This document shows positions 10,291 to 21,785 of a stretch of DNA of 64,000 bases, one piece after another. The notes beneath the pieces are model-generated. The model searched no databases and had not been told where the DNA came from. It worked only from the letters and a program-made list of their open reading frames with translations. The translations under genes were made by a program, and so were the position numbers. The stretch covers positions 129,365 through 193,364 of the forward strand of contig NW_023998492.1 of NCBI RefSeq assembly GCF_014805625.2. The letters run 5' to 3'. How positions within the stretch are numbered: position 1 is the stretch's first letter; each line of letters starts with the position of its first letter. This stretch comes from Glossina fuscipes. Lineage: Eukaryota; Arthropoda; Insecta; Diptera; Glossinidae.

Positions 10291-13200
10291 CTTTATTATT
10301 TGGATTATGCTAACTCGTCTCGCTGGATATTCATAGCCTTTTAAAATTTATTTTTTATATAGAATTTATTTATATAACAAAACTGCGCTTTCATTTTAGA
10401 AATGTTGCCAAATGTTATATTGTCTATTGTATTTCTCTTAGAAACGTTTTTCACTTTCTAGAACTATTTCAAAAAAAGTGCTGATGTTATCATATTCCTG
10501 GAAAAAAACGTAAAAGTTTTGTTATTTGTCTGCAAACGTTGTGGTAGTAACACGCTGAACAAGACAAGCAACATTTCTCTGATTGCTCAGTTGCTCCGAA
10601 TGTGCTTTGCAGCAAATTAACCTGTGTATTCAGTCTTGTCTTTTCCAAAGATTTACAAAAAGTGTCGTATACAGGGTTACCTTTTGGATAAAGCTGTGCT
10701 CAGAATTTACTTGATAGGATGGACGAGGATTGGGCTTAGTTCGGAGTTTTGCTCTAATTAATAATGTCAGTAGTTTTCGCAAATAAAGAAAACTTTAACA
10801 CCGGCAATCTCGTGAAGCATAGCAACATAAAAAGTGCGCCCTTCTTCCTAATTCAACTGCTGATGTCCTTTGAATATACTTCTAAATGTTCATTTAAAAC
10901 TTTGGCACAACAAAATTGTTCTTTATACGCTTAATGACTCACAACGCACAGAAGGGATGTTGCAGCCTACCTTGAAACTTGTAATGTAAAGGTAGGCATT
11001 TACACAGATGCAAGCATATGAACTTATCTAGACTTTACTATAACTATAACTTCTTTGGCGGTATCACCAAACCTGATAAGTGCAAAGAGCATGTAATAAG
11101 TGTATCGAAAATTAAACAAAAAAACATTTCACACACATGTTATGCATGTTTATGCAAGTTTAAAACGTTTCTATGTTTGTTTACATTTTATAGTTGTGTT
11201 GAGTGAGTTGTGTACGAAATCATCAGTATCGTGCCATAAAAGGAATATATATCAAACAAATGCAAAAATTATGTAAATTCGTTTGGCGTATGTGTAAAGA
11301 AAAATGAAACATATTATTTTCTGTATTACAAAGGAAAACGAGTTACGAAACTTTATGCGGACATGATCAAAAGTTTTCTTGTTCGTCCAGATTATATAGC
11401 AGCTAAACTTTAACAAACCTTTCTAAACACTTCCGATGGCGTTTGAATTTAACGAGAAATATCTCATCTAAAGTTCTTTACCAACACAGATATAATTTGC
11501 TAAAAGTGTTTCATACTATCTCAAACATAGTAAAATGAATAAAACAACTCAGCAGAGTACCCAAAGAAACCAAGCCAATGACAATAAAAGAACGTCAACA
11601 ATAACCACAAAATAAGTGAACATAATCGTCAGTTGCATTAGTTGATAACTAAATGAAAAAATAAACAAATTTCTTATAGCAAGGAAGCTCATGACAGTTG
11701 TTAAAACAAATGCAGTGGCTTACCTTAAATGTAAACTGAAAAGACTCTTTCAACGAAAATGTTATTTTTGTTCTCATTATTAACTTAAATGATACCTCTT
11801 TTTAAATGTAAACAATAGCAAAGAAAGGAAAGCGTTAATTATAAATATGATCGATTTCTTTATTTTGTTTTTATATGACTGTAAGCCTCTAATCTTTTAC
11901 ATAAAAACGCTTGTAAAGCTGCAATAGAAAAACATTCGAGACAAGAAACTGTAATAGCTTTACGATAAATTTGGAAGGTTTTTGATATTAAGGGCGAGTT
12001 TGTGAGGAAATCGGATAGTTTTTAAACTTTACTAATCTCAGTTTTTCTGCTCCGGCAATGTATGAAACGGCAAACAATTAGAAGAATAATATGTTACAAG
12101 TAAAACGAAGGCCAATCGCTTAGGCAGGGATTAAATGAAATGATCTGAGGGATCGAAGAAGGATGGGCGAAAATATAACCATATGCGCGAACAGGCTATC
12201 CAACGAATATGCAAGGAGTTTAATTTAATTTTAAGTTAAACTTTTTAATTTTATTAATTAATTATATTATTAGGCTACAAGAAAATCCGTTTTTGAGTTA
12301 AAAAGCGAAGTACTTGTCTCTTTCAGCGCAATGTCTTAAAATGATTATACAATAAATTAGACATATTCTTTTAAAATAAGTTTTGAGAAGCGCGAGATTT
12401 GATTAAAATAAAAACTTCATAAAAAAATCGTATATATGTAATTTATTTCATAGTTTTGACGCGATTACAATTTTCGTTCTACTTTCCTCCCTTTTTATTT
12501 GACATCACGCACGCGCCGCCACATTTAATGTAGAATAACTTTACTTATAGTCTTATACTCCCCAAAAACTTTTATTAAATACCCATACGAAAAGAATTGT
12601 TATAAAAGCGGTAGTCCGACATTTCGTGGTGGTCGTCCATTTGCATATAAAGAAACAATTGAATGCAAAGCACTTTATTATCATAAGGACGATGTAAGAT
12701 TTCAGTATTATTTGATTTATGGAAGTGCTCGAAATAACGAGTTCCCGTGCTGGCGCGAAAGCAAGCTTTGAAGAAAAAATTTACGAAAGGAGAACTTTGA
12801 ACAGTGTTACTGCATAAAATCAAGCATATGTCATTAGATATAATCAAGTAGTAATAATAATGCTACGAAATTATTAGAGCAGTATAATGCACAATTTACT
12901 TAACATAATAGGAGATGAAATGCTGAACAATAATCAAAGAAATATGCGCATTAGTATCGCATCAATAAAACACAACGACGTCATCAATAGAAAATATTTG
13001 ACATAGTACATTTCACTTAGTATAAAAGGAAACATACGATTTTGAGCTGTTATAATCATGCCTATTTACGTGGTGAAGAAATCGATACGACTTCGTAACA
13101 GGTAAAAAATTCCATATCCTTGCAATGTTAATAAAACACAGTCTCAACGGAAGGTGCATATACTCTACCTATATGTATTAAATAGGATTTGATCGCTCAA

Positions 13201-13617
13201 AGCTATATTAAAGATTATGTCGGCAAATTTTTGCATTTAGATTGATCTCGCACATATATTCACGATAGTTTGCAACGTATTTTTAGAAACATTGTCGAGG
13301 CTTAATGTAACTTATTATGAAATGCTTTGTTTTGTTGCATGCCCGTTTATCTATTACATTTGTTGAAATTATACTTTGCCCAAAACAATTCCAATACTTT
13401 ACTAGATTAGTTGCAGAGTCGCGTAACTAGCAATTTGATGTTGATTATAAAGATACCTTTTTTCCAGTAGCCAAGTCTTCTACGATACGAACGTTATTGG
13501 CTATTGAGAGCCACCTTAGTGTGATCTGTATGACGAAACCTACATAAGATAGCCAGAATTGTGCATATATGAAAACCACCTCTAAGAAGATTTTGTTTAT
13601 TGTCCATGTGGCTTTAG
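10291..13617. other. Long AT-rich stretch without a recognisable gene
   Basis: No domain-bearing frame, repeat terminus or RNA gene recognised. The longest open frame (12575-12847, minus, 90 codons) has no motif I can assign. Very A/T-rich patches, for example near 12215-12265, are low complexity. Confidence 0.5.
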
Positions 13618-13695
13618 GCAGTCAGGTTGCGGTTGGATTTAAAAACTGTGTATATGAATCGGGGCTATACAAAGTTAAATAAGATGGAAAATGAC

Positions 13696-13704
13696 TATTA
13701 ATTG
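13696..13704 (+). repeat. 9-bp target-site duplication, left copy
   Basis: TATTAATTG here is repeated exactly at 13979-13987, on either side of the truncated I-like element. Confidence 0.85.
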
Positions 13705-13978
13705 GATTGTGGGCAAATTCTTACAGTAAAGCACATTCTGTGCGACAAATTAAACTTTTCTTTTATTAGAAAAAACGCATTCGGAACTATTAAAATGGAT
13801 ATCCTGAAATCGGCTACAGAACGCAATATCATTTCAATACATTACTTTATTAAAACTAATAGGCTCAACGTCCCACTTTTTTCGTAAACTAGGGCCGAAG
13901 GCCTATGTTGTTTTTTATTTTAGTCTAAGAATTCATTTTCTTTGTCTAAAAAAATTGGAACGATAATAATGATAATAA
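13705..13978 (+). mobile_element. 5'-truncated I-like non-LTR retrotransposon
   Basis: A 274-bp 3' end of the same family as the full-length element at 46791-52432, on the opposite strand. The frame 13705-13887 encodes the extreme C-terminus of ORF2 from the CCHC-like zinc motif (CGQ, then HILCD), including the NFSFIRKNAFGTI block that corresponds to NFSLARSIAFGTI in the full copy. A 3' UTR follows with GGGCCGAAGGCCTATGTTG and the TAGTCTAAGAATTC block, ending in TAA-type repeats. Severe 5' truncation plus exact 9-bp duplications is the usual product of incomplete target-primed reverse transcription. The landing site was a copia pol gene. Confidence 0.88.
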
Positions 13979-13987
13979 TATTAATTG
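13979..13987 (+). repeat. 9-bp target-site duplication, right copy
   Basis: TATTAATTG, identical to 13696-13704. Confidence 0.85.
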
Positions 13988-14290
13988 CAGTTTATGCTGA
14001 CGATATGGTGATTGGTAGCAAGAATATTGGAGCAAATGGGAGTTTGGGGTATTTGATCCTATTACTACTGGACACTCCTGGTATATGATCTAACATGACA
14101 AAGTTTAAACCTGCTGCAATGTCTCTCGAACCAGGGTTTCAAGTAAGGTGCCATAAGAATAAGGAAAAAATAGTAAACGTCGCGAAGTATCGATTTATTA
14201 CAGGAGCACTTATGTATCTGGCAATAACAAGTCATCCAGCTATCTTGCCTTCAGTTGCGTAGTTGGCTCATCAGAATAGTTAACGTAAAT

Positions 14291-17200
14291 ATGCATATGT
14301 CAGCAGTAAAATATATGTAAAGGTACTGTGATGCTGGTTATTTGCCTCTGTGTCATGCCGGAGTAAGCTCGTCACTTATCACTTATTTACTTCTGCCGCT
14401 GGTGATGAAATAAGCTTGTTTTGATTTAGTCAAGCTTTCCGATCTAGGAAGGCAAAAATCAAAACGAAAATGGTCCGTTCCTTGATTCGAACGACGGCGA
14501 AAATCACATGACTCGTACTTCCTAGAAGGTTGCCTCTTATTAACCTTCCGGTACTCCAAACGCGTCGTTTATACAATAACTTGCCTTGCAAACATATTGA
14601 TATTAATTGTTATCATTAACGAAAAGATATTAGTAATAATGGCGTTGAGCTAAGTTGCTCTTACACGGAAAACACAATAAGGAATGTTATGAAGAAAAAT
14701 TTGGCAAATGCATTAAACTGTAAAAATTGATAAGATTAACGGTGATACGTATTAATGTATAGTAAAGAAAGTGATTGCTAACAATACAAGGAAATTCCCC
14801 ATTTGCGGAAGATGCGTTAACAGGCACTAGCAAAGAAGGATGAAAGTTTTATATTTTGTATCTTGTAACGTTTTAGATATCTAACCTTTGCATGGATGTA
14901 ATTATTTTCTTAATAATTCCATGAACCTAACGCACGCTTTCCTGCCTGACTCGTCGGATGGGTTGGATAAAAATAAAATGTAAATAGGCTCGTGATAAGT
15001 TTTCGTTTCGCTACAAATATTTCATTATTTTAAAAATAACATGCTTACTATTAATTTTCAATTTTTCCCGGATAAATACAACTCTAAGCCCTATCCATAC
15101 TACGTCTCCGTCGCCCCCAAGATTTATATAAAAGTTTAATATTAATACATTTTTTATTTTTCAAGAAAAGAAATGGAAAAAAAATTATAACAATCAGAAT
15201 TTAAAGGTAAACACAATTAATGTAATTTATAATTTAACTATTTATAAGAAATTTACCGAATCTTGCAACCACGTCGATGCGCATCGCCGCAGCGATTAGA
15301 ATTCTTAACAAATTATAAATTTTAATTTTATGAATATTATTAAGAAAAAAAAATAAGGCAAAAAGAAATGTCAATTATTGAGTCGCGCAAGTTAAGTGGA
15401 ACGGTGTGGAGAGGAGTTTTCTGTTACTCGAATTATTGATCTTTTCGTGTTTTTCACTTTCTTTTACATTAGCTTGCTAATTTTTTAGCTTCAAGTTTTC
15501 GTCTCCTTTTTCATATGTCAAAGTTCTCAATAATGTTCGAAGAATTTGTTTGCGGGTTTATTTTTAAATTAAAACAATACTTATTGTCTTTCTTCACATT
15601 ATTCGCCAACTTTTCTTTATTTCCAATGTATTCGCTTTTTTTTTTTATTAAAATGTCACTCATACAACATCCGCAGCCGACCAACGATTTAGATAAATCA
15701 ATCTACACCTTTTTGAAGTTGTTTCCATTTCCTTTTCTTTTGCTTAAAAAGTTTCTGTCATTTTTCCTATTTTTTACTAATTTCAAAACATATATTTGCG
15801 ATAATTATCAACACATACTTCTTTCATTCTTATGGCCGCAACCTAGCGAACGTAGTGTACGTTCATACGTTTCACATTTTCCATTAAAAAATAAAAAAAA
15901 TAAAAAACTTCCTCCTTTTTTCCTTTTTTGACAAAAAAAACCTCTCACTCTATGTGTATTACAATCTCCACTTTTATCAAAAAAAAGCATGTTTTTGAAA
16001 AACGGAAATTGGGCATTTGAATACTCTGTAATATTGGGTAGCTTGACCCGACATTTTTCATTTTTGTCCAGGTCTGTAGCCTAACTCGCATACGTAGAAA
16101 TTTTTACAGTTATCATTCACCTGGTCTTAACATTGGTAACATACAGAAACTTTCTAAAGTGTATATATTCTTGATTCTCTACCAATTTAGCCAGGTGTGT
16201 ACGTCTGCGTGGATGTGCGCTTTGGACTCTCTTAGTTCCAAAAATACATTCTTGGACAGCATGAAATTCAGAACCTAGTTTAAAAAGTTGTAAGCAGATA
16301 TCATTTATGAGCCAAGCTACAACCTTTGTGTTAGCTGCGTCTTAGATTAATGCGTACAGAATAGTATGCATACTTTCTGGTATATTTGTGGTGGAAATTT
16401 CGAAATCTTAAGCATGACCATAGGCTGAGGTTGACAGAAAATTTTAGGAATCTTTTATAGTACATTGAAGGCGTAAGGGGTCACGAATATATCTGCTAGA
16501 ACATTTCTCTCTTCAAGCTTGTTCCCTTAGAGATAGGCATAGAGCCGTAATGAGTAAATTACTTTAAGCCATAGCTTTGTGATAATTGAAGATCAATTAC
16601 GCAATATCTAATTTTGCGAAGAGCTATCCCACACATAAATAAAAAGATTGCCCCTCTTTGCCACAAAAATTAAATACTATTTTTGTGCACGGGTTGATAA
16701 ACACTCACAGAAATTGTTTTAATTTAGGTACCCAATTATTGTCTGACGCAGTGTTGTGTAGTACACTAAGGTAAAGTATACCCATCGCATACCCATCGCC
16801 ATCGATATGTTTGGTCTTCATGCTTTTATTTGTTATCATATCAAAGTGAATGAGATAAAAGTTATCTTTCACCTTTGCTGCACTGAAAGGTATTGTTGTT
16901 AAAGATAATCAATTTACCACATCATGACGTGCACCGAAATAAGTTTTGAGAGTAAAATAATAATTTTGTTAATTACTCACATATTAAATACAATTATCTC
17001 CGCGCTTATATATAGTTGCTTAAGTTCGTCTTTATATGTCACGCCTTTACACTGCCGGTATTATTGCTTACTGACAGAAGAGATTGTATCAAAATTTTAT
17101 GGACAACAGAAATTCATAGTCATAATGACGAAAAAGGGGATAAATGCTTATAAAGAAAAAAATCTACATGTGTAATAAAAGCAAACGAAATTTATGTAAA

Positions 17201-19695
17201 GGGTGTATGGAAGAGATTGTCAAATGTATAAAAAACTAAGTGATAAGACATGCTTTATCAAGCACGACATGCGGTTAATGTAAAATTCACATTATGTCCA
17301 GCAAAACCGATGAAGGCCACGGGGTTTCATCGATTAAGGTTAGCCTTTCCCTAAAATGTGATGTATCTCTCATAACTATTTGGGTTAAAATTCGAAACGG
17401 CGTTCATATTAGATGTTCATATTATTAAAAATCTTCGCGAGAGAAGTATCGGGCTTGCTTCTAAAATAAGGATTATTTCACTAATCATCATTATTTATTA
17501 TATCTCTTTCAAAATTTATTGCACTTGAGCCAGGAATCTTACTTTTCCCTTCAAAGTTCTATCTATGAATTTACTTTCATAACATCAACCGATTTATGCT
17601 GGTTTTCTACGAAAACCATTTCAGTTTTTTGAAAATAAAACTCACATACCTGACGCTTTTGAAGTTTTGTAAAAGCGTGGAAAGGAGAAAAAATGCTTTT
17701 TTTATAAATATGTTGTTAAAAATGATTTTTTTTTTGTAAATAATTATAATGAGGTTTTTGCCTAAACAGAGTATATATATATATGCAAAATGAATAAAAA
17801 TTTAGAAAAAACGTGGCGGACGTATAACATGCAAAATTGACAACACATTAATCAAATATAAATACAAAAAAATAGTAAAATAAATCATAATAATTATATA
17901 CCAAAACTAGCCCTAACGTCATTAAGGTTCAAACAAAAAAAACTTCACTTTCATATCGGGTCCCTTCTACAAATCTCAGCAAACTTTTGGTTGTTGTTTT
18001 GCTTAATAGAAGAAGGAGAAGAAAATATAAATTTTTTTAATTTGTAATTTATTTCCAATAGATACGAATGACAAAGCCAAGAAGAGCCGAAGGCGCAAAA
18101 ATTGACAGGTGAAAGAATAGGTGGGCAACGGAACAAATGAAATAATGAGCGTACCTCAAAATCGATTAATAGCGATTTATAAGAGAGCAATCGCGGATGA
18201 ATGGAAAGAATAAGGCATATTAATATCGGGAATTTCCCTAAGAACATGCAGTAAGAAGAACTTGTAAGTGATTGAAGAAAGCAGCACATCTTTTCCATCC
18301 GGAAGTTGAATACAAAACAAAGCAAAATAGAGGGAAAGTAACCTGTGAGGATAAGCGCCATGAATAGTAGTCACCAATAATGCAAATTATTATTCTTCCC
18401 AGCGTTCAAGAGCGCTTTACTTTTAATCTGCAAACAACGGAAATCATTAACATTTTTATCTGTGCACTGAATCCTTCCGGGTACAAAAAGACTACAGCGA
18501 TACATTTTTATAACCGCATATAAGAAACTGTTGTTGTCTTATTTTTAATTCCTTACTTCTGAATTAAACAATGTTAACCTAAAATCTGTATTTGTTTTCC
18601 CTCATATGTATGTAAATATGACTTTAATGTAGATTTTTATTGTTGGCAATTTGTCTTAATTTCTGTGTAAAAATTAACTTTTTGGTTTTTATTTGTATAA
18701 CACACGAGGCTTAATCGTACACAGTTTCAACGCCTGAAACGTTTATTTTTTGCATTTTATTTCCCTTTGTTTATCGTTTCGTTTTATGCGAATGGTTGAC
18801 TATAAAAATTATGTAAGACAAATAAATTTATATATATATATTTATGTCATGTATAAAAAAGAAAACTTCATATATATTTGTCTTATATTTTAAATATAGT
18901 TAGTTCACTACATTATGTTTAACTGATAACCATTATAAAAAAGTTTCTAAGGTTCCTGGAAAACTGAATATATGAAAACGTATATGGATACACATGTATA
19001 CATATCATCTTCATGCTCCTCATTTGAAATCAATTTTACCTTATTAAGATTAAAGGGAAAATTATGGTTGCTCGGTGCAAAATCTAAGCTGTTTGCATCA
19101 CCACCTTCTACCCAAGTTCTCTCATTTGTTTTGGAGAGGATTAACAGATGTTTACGGCATGCCATGGTTGGGGTGGTAGACCACTATTAACCACTTCCGG
19201 TCTCCGATATACTACTACTACTTTTATCGCCCTCTGTATCTTTTTAAAAATTGTCTCAATTTGTTTCAGCAGCGACGCGAAGTTGCTTTTGAGTCTAATG
19301 TTATATAGACGATTCAAAACTGTTTTTTTTTTGGCAAATTCTCAGTTCGTAGCGATGTTATCGACTTCTAAAGAAATTCATCCACTTTGCCAGCAATCGG
19401 TCGACCAGAGCGCGTCGTGGCTTTAAATTAGAAGTTTACAGAACGAAAGTGGCCTTCGACATCGATGAAGAATCTTCGCCATAAGCAAAACGAATTTGCT
19501 CTTTGCCCGCGAAGCCTGTTATCGCTTTAATATGACATTTAGTGGAATTTTTCGCCCACTCAATTCGTTTTTAAATACTTTCGAATAAATTGAAAATTTT
19601 CGTAAAAGTTTTCTTTCTAATTGTCTATTGATTGTTATTGCGGCTGCCATCTTCAATACACAGAAAATTTTACTTTATCACATTGAGTCGTAATT
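14291..19695. other. Long AT-rich stretch without a recognisable gene
   Basis: No recognisable coding domain. The longest open frames (15515-15931 plus, 138 codons; 17951-18361 minus, 136 codons) are dominated by Phe, Leu, Ser and Lys from T/A-rich sequence and match no family I know. Near 17311-17340 a short inverted repeat (CGATGAA ... TTCATCG) is visible. TA-rich runs occur near 17775 and 18829. Confidence 0.5.
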
Positions 19696-19699
19696 ACAG

Positions 19700-20028
19700 G
19701 CGCGTGTAAAATTTCAGCAAGATAGAATGTTTATGGTCCTATTAATTACCTTACGCCACATCGCCTTATACAGTTATTCACCCGTTTTGGTAACTGTACA
19801 CCAAAATTTACACATTACCTTGATACATACTTTTCATCAAAGCACGTGTCGAAGGAATCTTTATATGCGGTGTAATCTAAAAAGCAGACATCAAACAGAC
19901 AGGCAGACGGACATGCAAAATCATTTTTTAAATTGATCAGAATAAAAACGGTGGGTCTATCTTACGCCCTTGTGCGTATTGCATACTTAATATACCCTGT
20001 GCCAAAAGTGGTGTAAGGTATAAATATG
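19700..20028 (-). repeat. Dispersed TATACCC-type repeat, head, minus orientation
   Basis: Read on the minus strand from about 20025, the sequence gives TATACCTTACACCACTTTTG, then GCACAGGGTATATTAAGTAT and an ATAGACCC block, followed downstream by TGTCCGTCTGCCTGTCTG. This is the clearest head of the family in the window and closely matches the layout I know from dispersed repeats of higher flies. The distal end has not been located. Noncoding. Confidence 0.65.
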
Positions 20029-21179
20029 ATGGTGATAACGAAGTGTTTGCTCCTGTATGTTAATAGAAAATTTATATAAAAAACGTTAATTTAGTAAACA
20101 AAAAATTGAAATTGGCGCTCACATGCCACATAGAAGGTTTCGAAATTAAGTTTGTAGGATGAGTGGAATATCTTCAGATAACTGGGACGCTTGAGAATAG
20201 CTTCGCTAAATATCTGAAATCGACCCTATGAAAAACTTGGTGTCATATGACACGCCAAGGAAATTTGAAATTCTACGCCATATTGGAGGAATCTTAAAAA
20301 AAATTTTAAGGCATGTGAAAAACATCCAAGTTTATAAAAGCACAAACGTCGAAGAGTGTCTAAGTTGATTGATTTGATTTCAATAACGTACGCTGGCAAG
20401 CTTCACGTATAGATATTTCGGTTTGAATACTGTGCTGTAGTTAAATACTTTCCGGCGGAAGATGTTTTATTAAATTTTAAACAAATTGAGAACATTATGA
20501 TTATTGTTATTATCATTGTTATTATTATTGTTCTTATTTTTACTATTATTATTTGCGGTTTCAAGCAATGTCAAATAAGATTTCCAACCACAAGGTTTAA
20601 GTCAAATCGACTATCATCTTTTCACATGTAACTAGCGTTAGAATCGAACGTTTCTTTCCAATTCCGTTGAAGACGTGGTAAGGACAATGACAACTTAGCA
20701 CAATCCTTTGCGAGATTTGTTTATGTAAAGTGATGCAAGAAGTAAAAGACAACAGAGCAGAATGAGTTATTATGTTTTGTGCATTAATCAGAACTAAGCA
20801 AACTTTTTGAAACATGAAGAATGTTAAAAATGTTATCCGTTTGTCGCCCTACACATCTACGTGTATGCTTTAAAAACAATGTTAACACGAGGTGGCTAAC
20901 AAAATCCAAGAAGTCTCTGCGAGCTAATATATTGGAAGAAATCTCTAATCGCAGTCTTTACTTTGAAACTGACCTGAGTAAGCATTCAGAAAGTTTTGCA
21001 TCTGCCTTAATTGCATTGATAATAACTAAGAAGCTTAACTATTATGTTATGTTTAGAATTTAGAAAGTAAAAAAACCGGGATAGGGACTTTGGCAACTTG
21101 ATAACAGCAAAAGGCCTACACTATAGTAGGGTATTGATCGCTTTAAGAAATTTTGGCTATCATAAATGTATTTAAAATT
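20029..21179. other. AT-rich stretch with a trinucleotide-repeat patch
   Basis: An imperfect ATT/GTT repeat runs from about 20497 to 20552. The open frame 20821-21063 (80 codons) has no motif. No gene recognised. Confidence 0.5.
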
Positions 21180-21785
21180 CACGCTAGCTTAAACCAGAAG
21201 CACTTACCGGCTTATTTGCAACTTTTTTGTTACTGTCTGATTCAGCCATATCAGAAACGCTGACGTTCTTTGAGGACATTATGGACGCGCTAACTTACAC
21301 CAACAAATCGGACTCAGGAGAAATTAGACGTTTCGGGCCCGTTTTAGCCCGACAAGGTGTATATAAACACTCCATGTCCAGTCTAAAAGACAGAAGTGGA
21401 TTATGATGAACAGACAGACAAATTGCAAAAAAAGCCTCAACACAAAAATTTATCAATCAATTTGAGCAAAACTTTTCTGTTACGTTGACACTGTAACAAG
21501 AGATCAAAAGCAAAACAAACTACAAACACCGAAAAAATAAACAGAAAAAAAGAGAGAAAATAAGCAAAACAAAAAAAAGAGAGATTTTTATCAGAGCTCA
21601 AAATTTTTGTTTGCAAAAATCCAATGAATCACAGCGTAAAGAAAAAATACTTCTTTTACTTTGAACTCACTCACTTTCTACACACAATAAGGCAAATTAG
21701 CCGCGAAATTCAATAAGAAATTAAAATATTAATAACCGAAACAAAATATAGACGACTATACCGCGTGACAGAGTCGCCAAACTAT
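21180..21785 (-). mobile_element. Decayed 5' part of a CR1-like retrotransposon
   Basis: The stretch aligns by eye with the 5' part of the CR1-like element at 40022-44640. TAGCTTAAACCAGAAG here corresponds to TAGCTCAAGCCAGAAG at 43744. CACTCCATGTCCA at 21370 corresponds to the ORF1 start region at 44236. AGAGATTTTTATCAGAGCTC near 21580 and GACAGAGTCGCCAA near 21767 match the 5' UTR at 44437 and 44625. About 300 bp, including most of the PHD-finger coding region, is missing. This copy helps to place the 5' end of the family. Same orientation as every other CR1-like copy in the window. Confidence 0.75.

Larger units (their letters stand above)
13618..14290 (+). pseudogene. copia-type pol remnant, split by an insertion
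   Basis: The right part (13988-14290) reads through a reverse-transcriptase active-site block with YADDM and GSKN, then, after a deleted and frame-damaged part, a segment ending in EPGFQV, CHKNK and GALMYLAITSHPAI. This order is typical of the RT-to-RNase H linker of Ty1/copia polyproteins. A stop follows SVA. The left part (about 13618-13690) has residual GFRQSG and GLYKVK strings like the region upstream of YADD, but is full of stops. Removing the I-like insert (13705-13978) with one copy of the 9-bp target duplication rejoins the frame directly before YADDM. No LTRs or gag are seen. Old, inactive fragment. Confidence 0.7.

Noticed and set aside
12575..12847. A zinc-finger (FLYWCH-like) or transposase fragment
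   Set aside because: A few aromatic and Cys/His residues on one strand or the other are suggestive, but spacing does not fit any family.
15515..15990. A 138-codon membrane-protein gene and an opposite-strand frame
   Set aside because: The hydrophobic character comes from T-rich DNA; no motif, no plausible gene structure.
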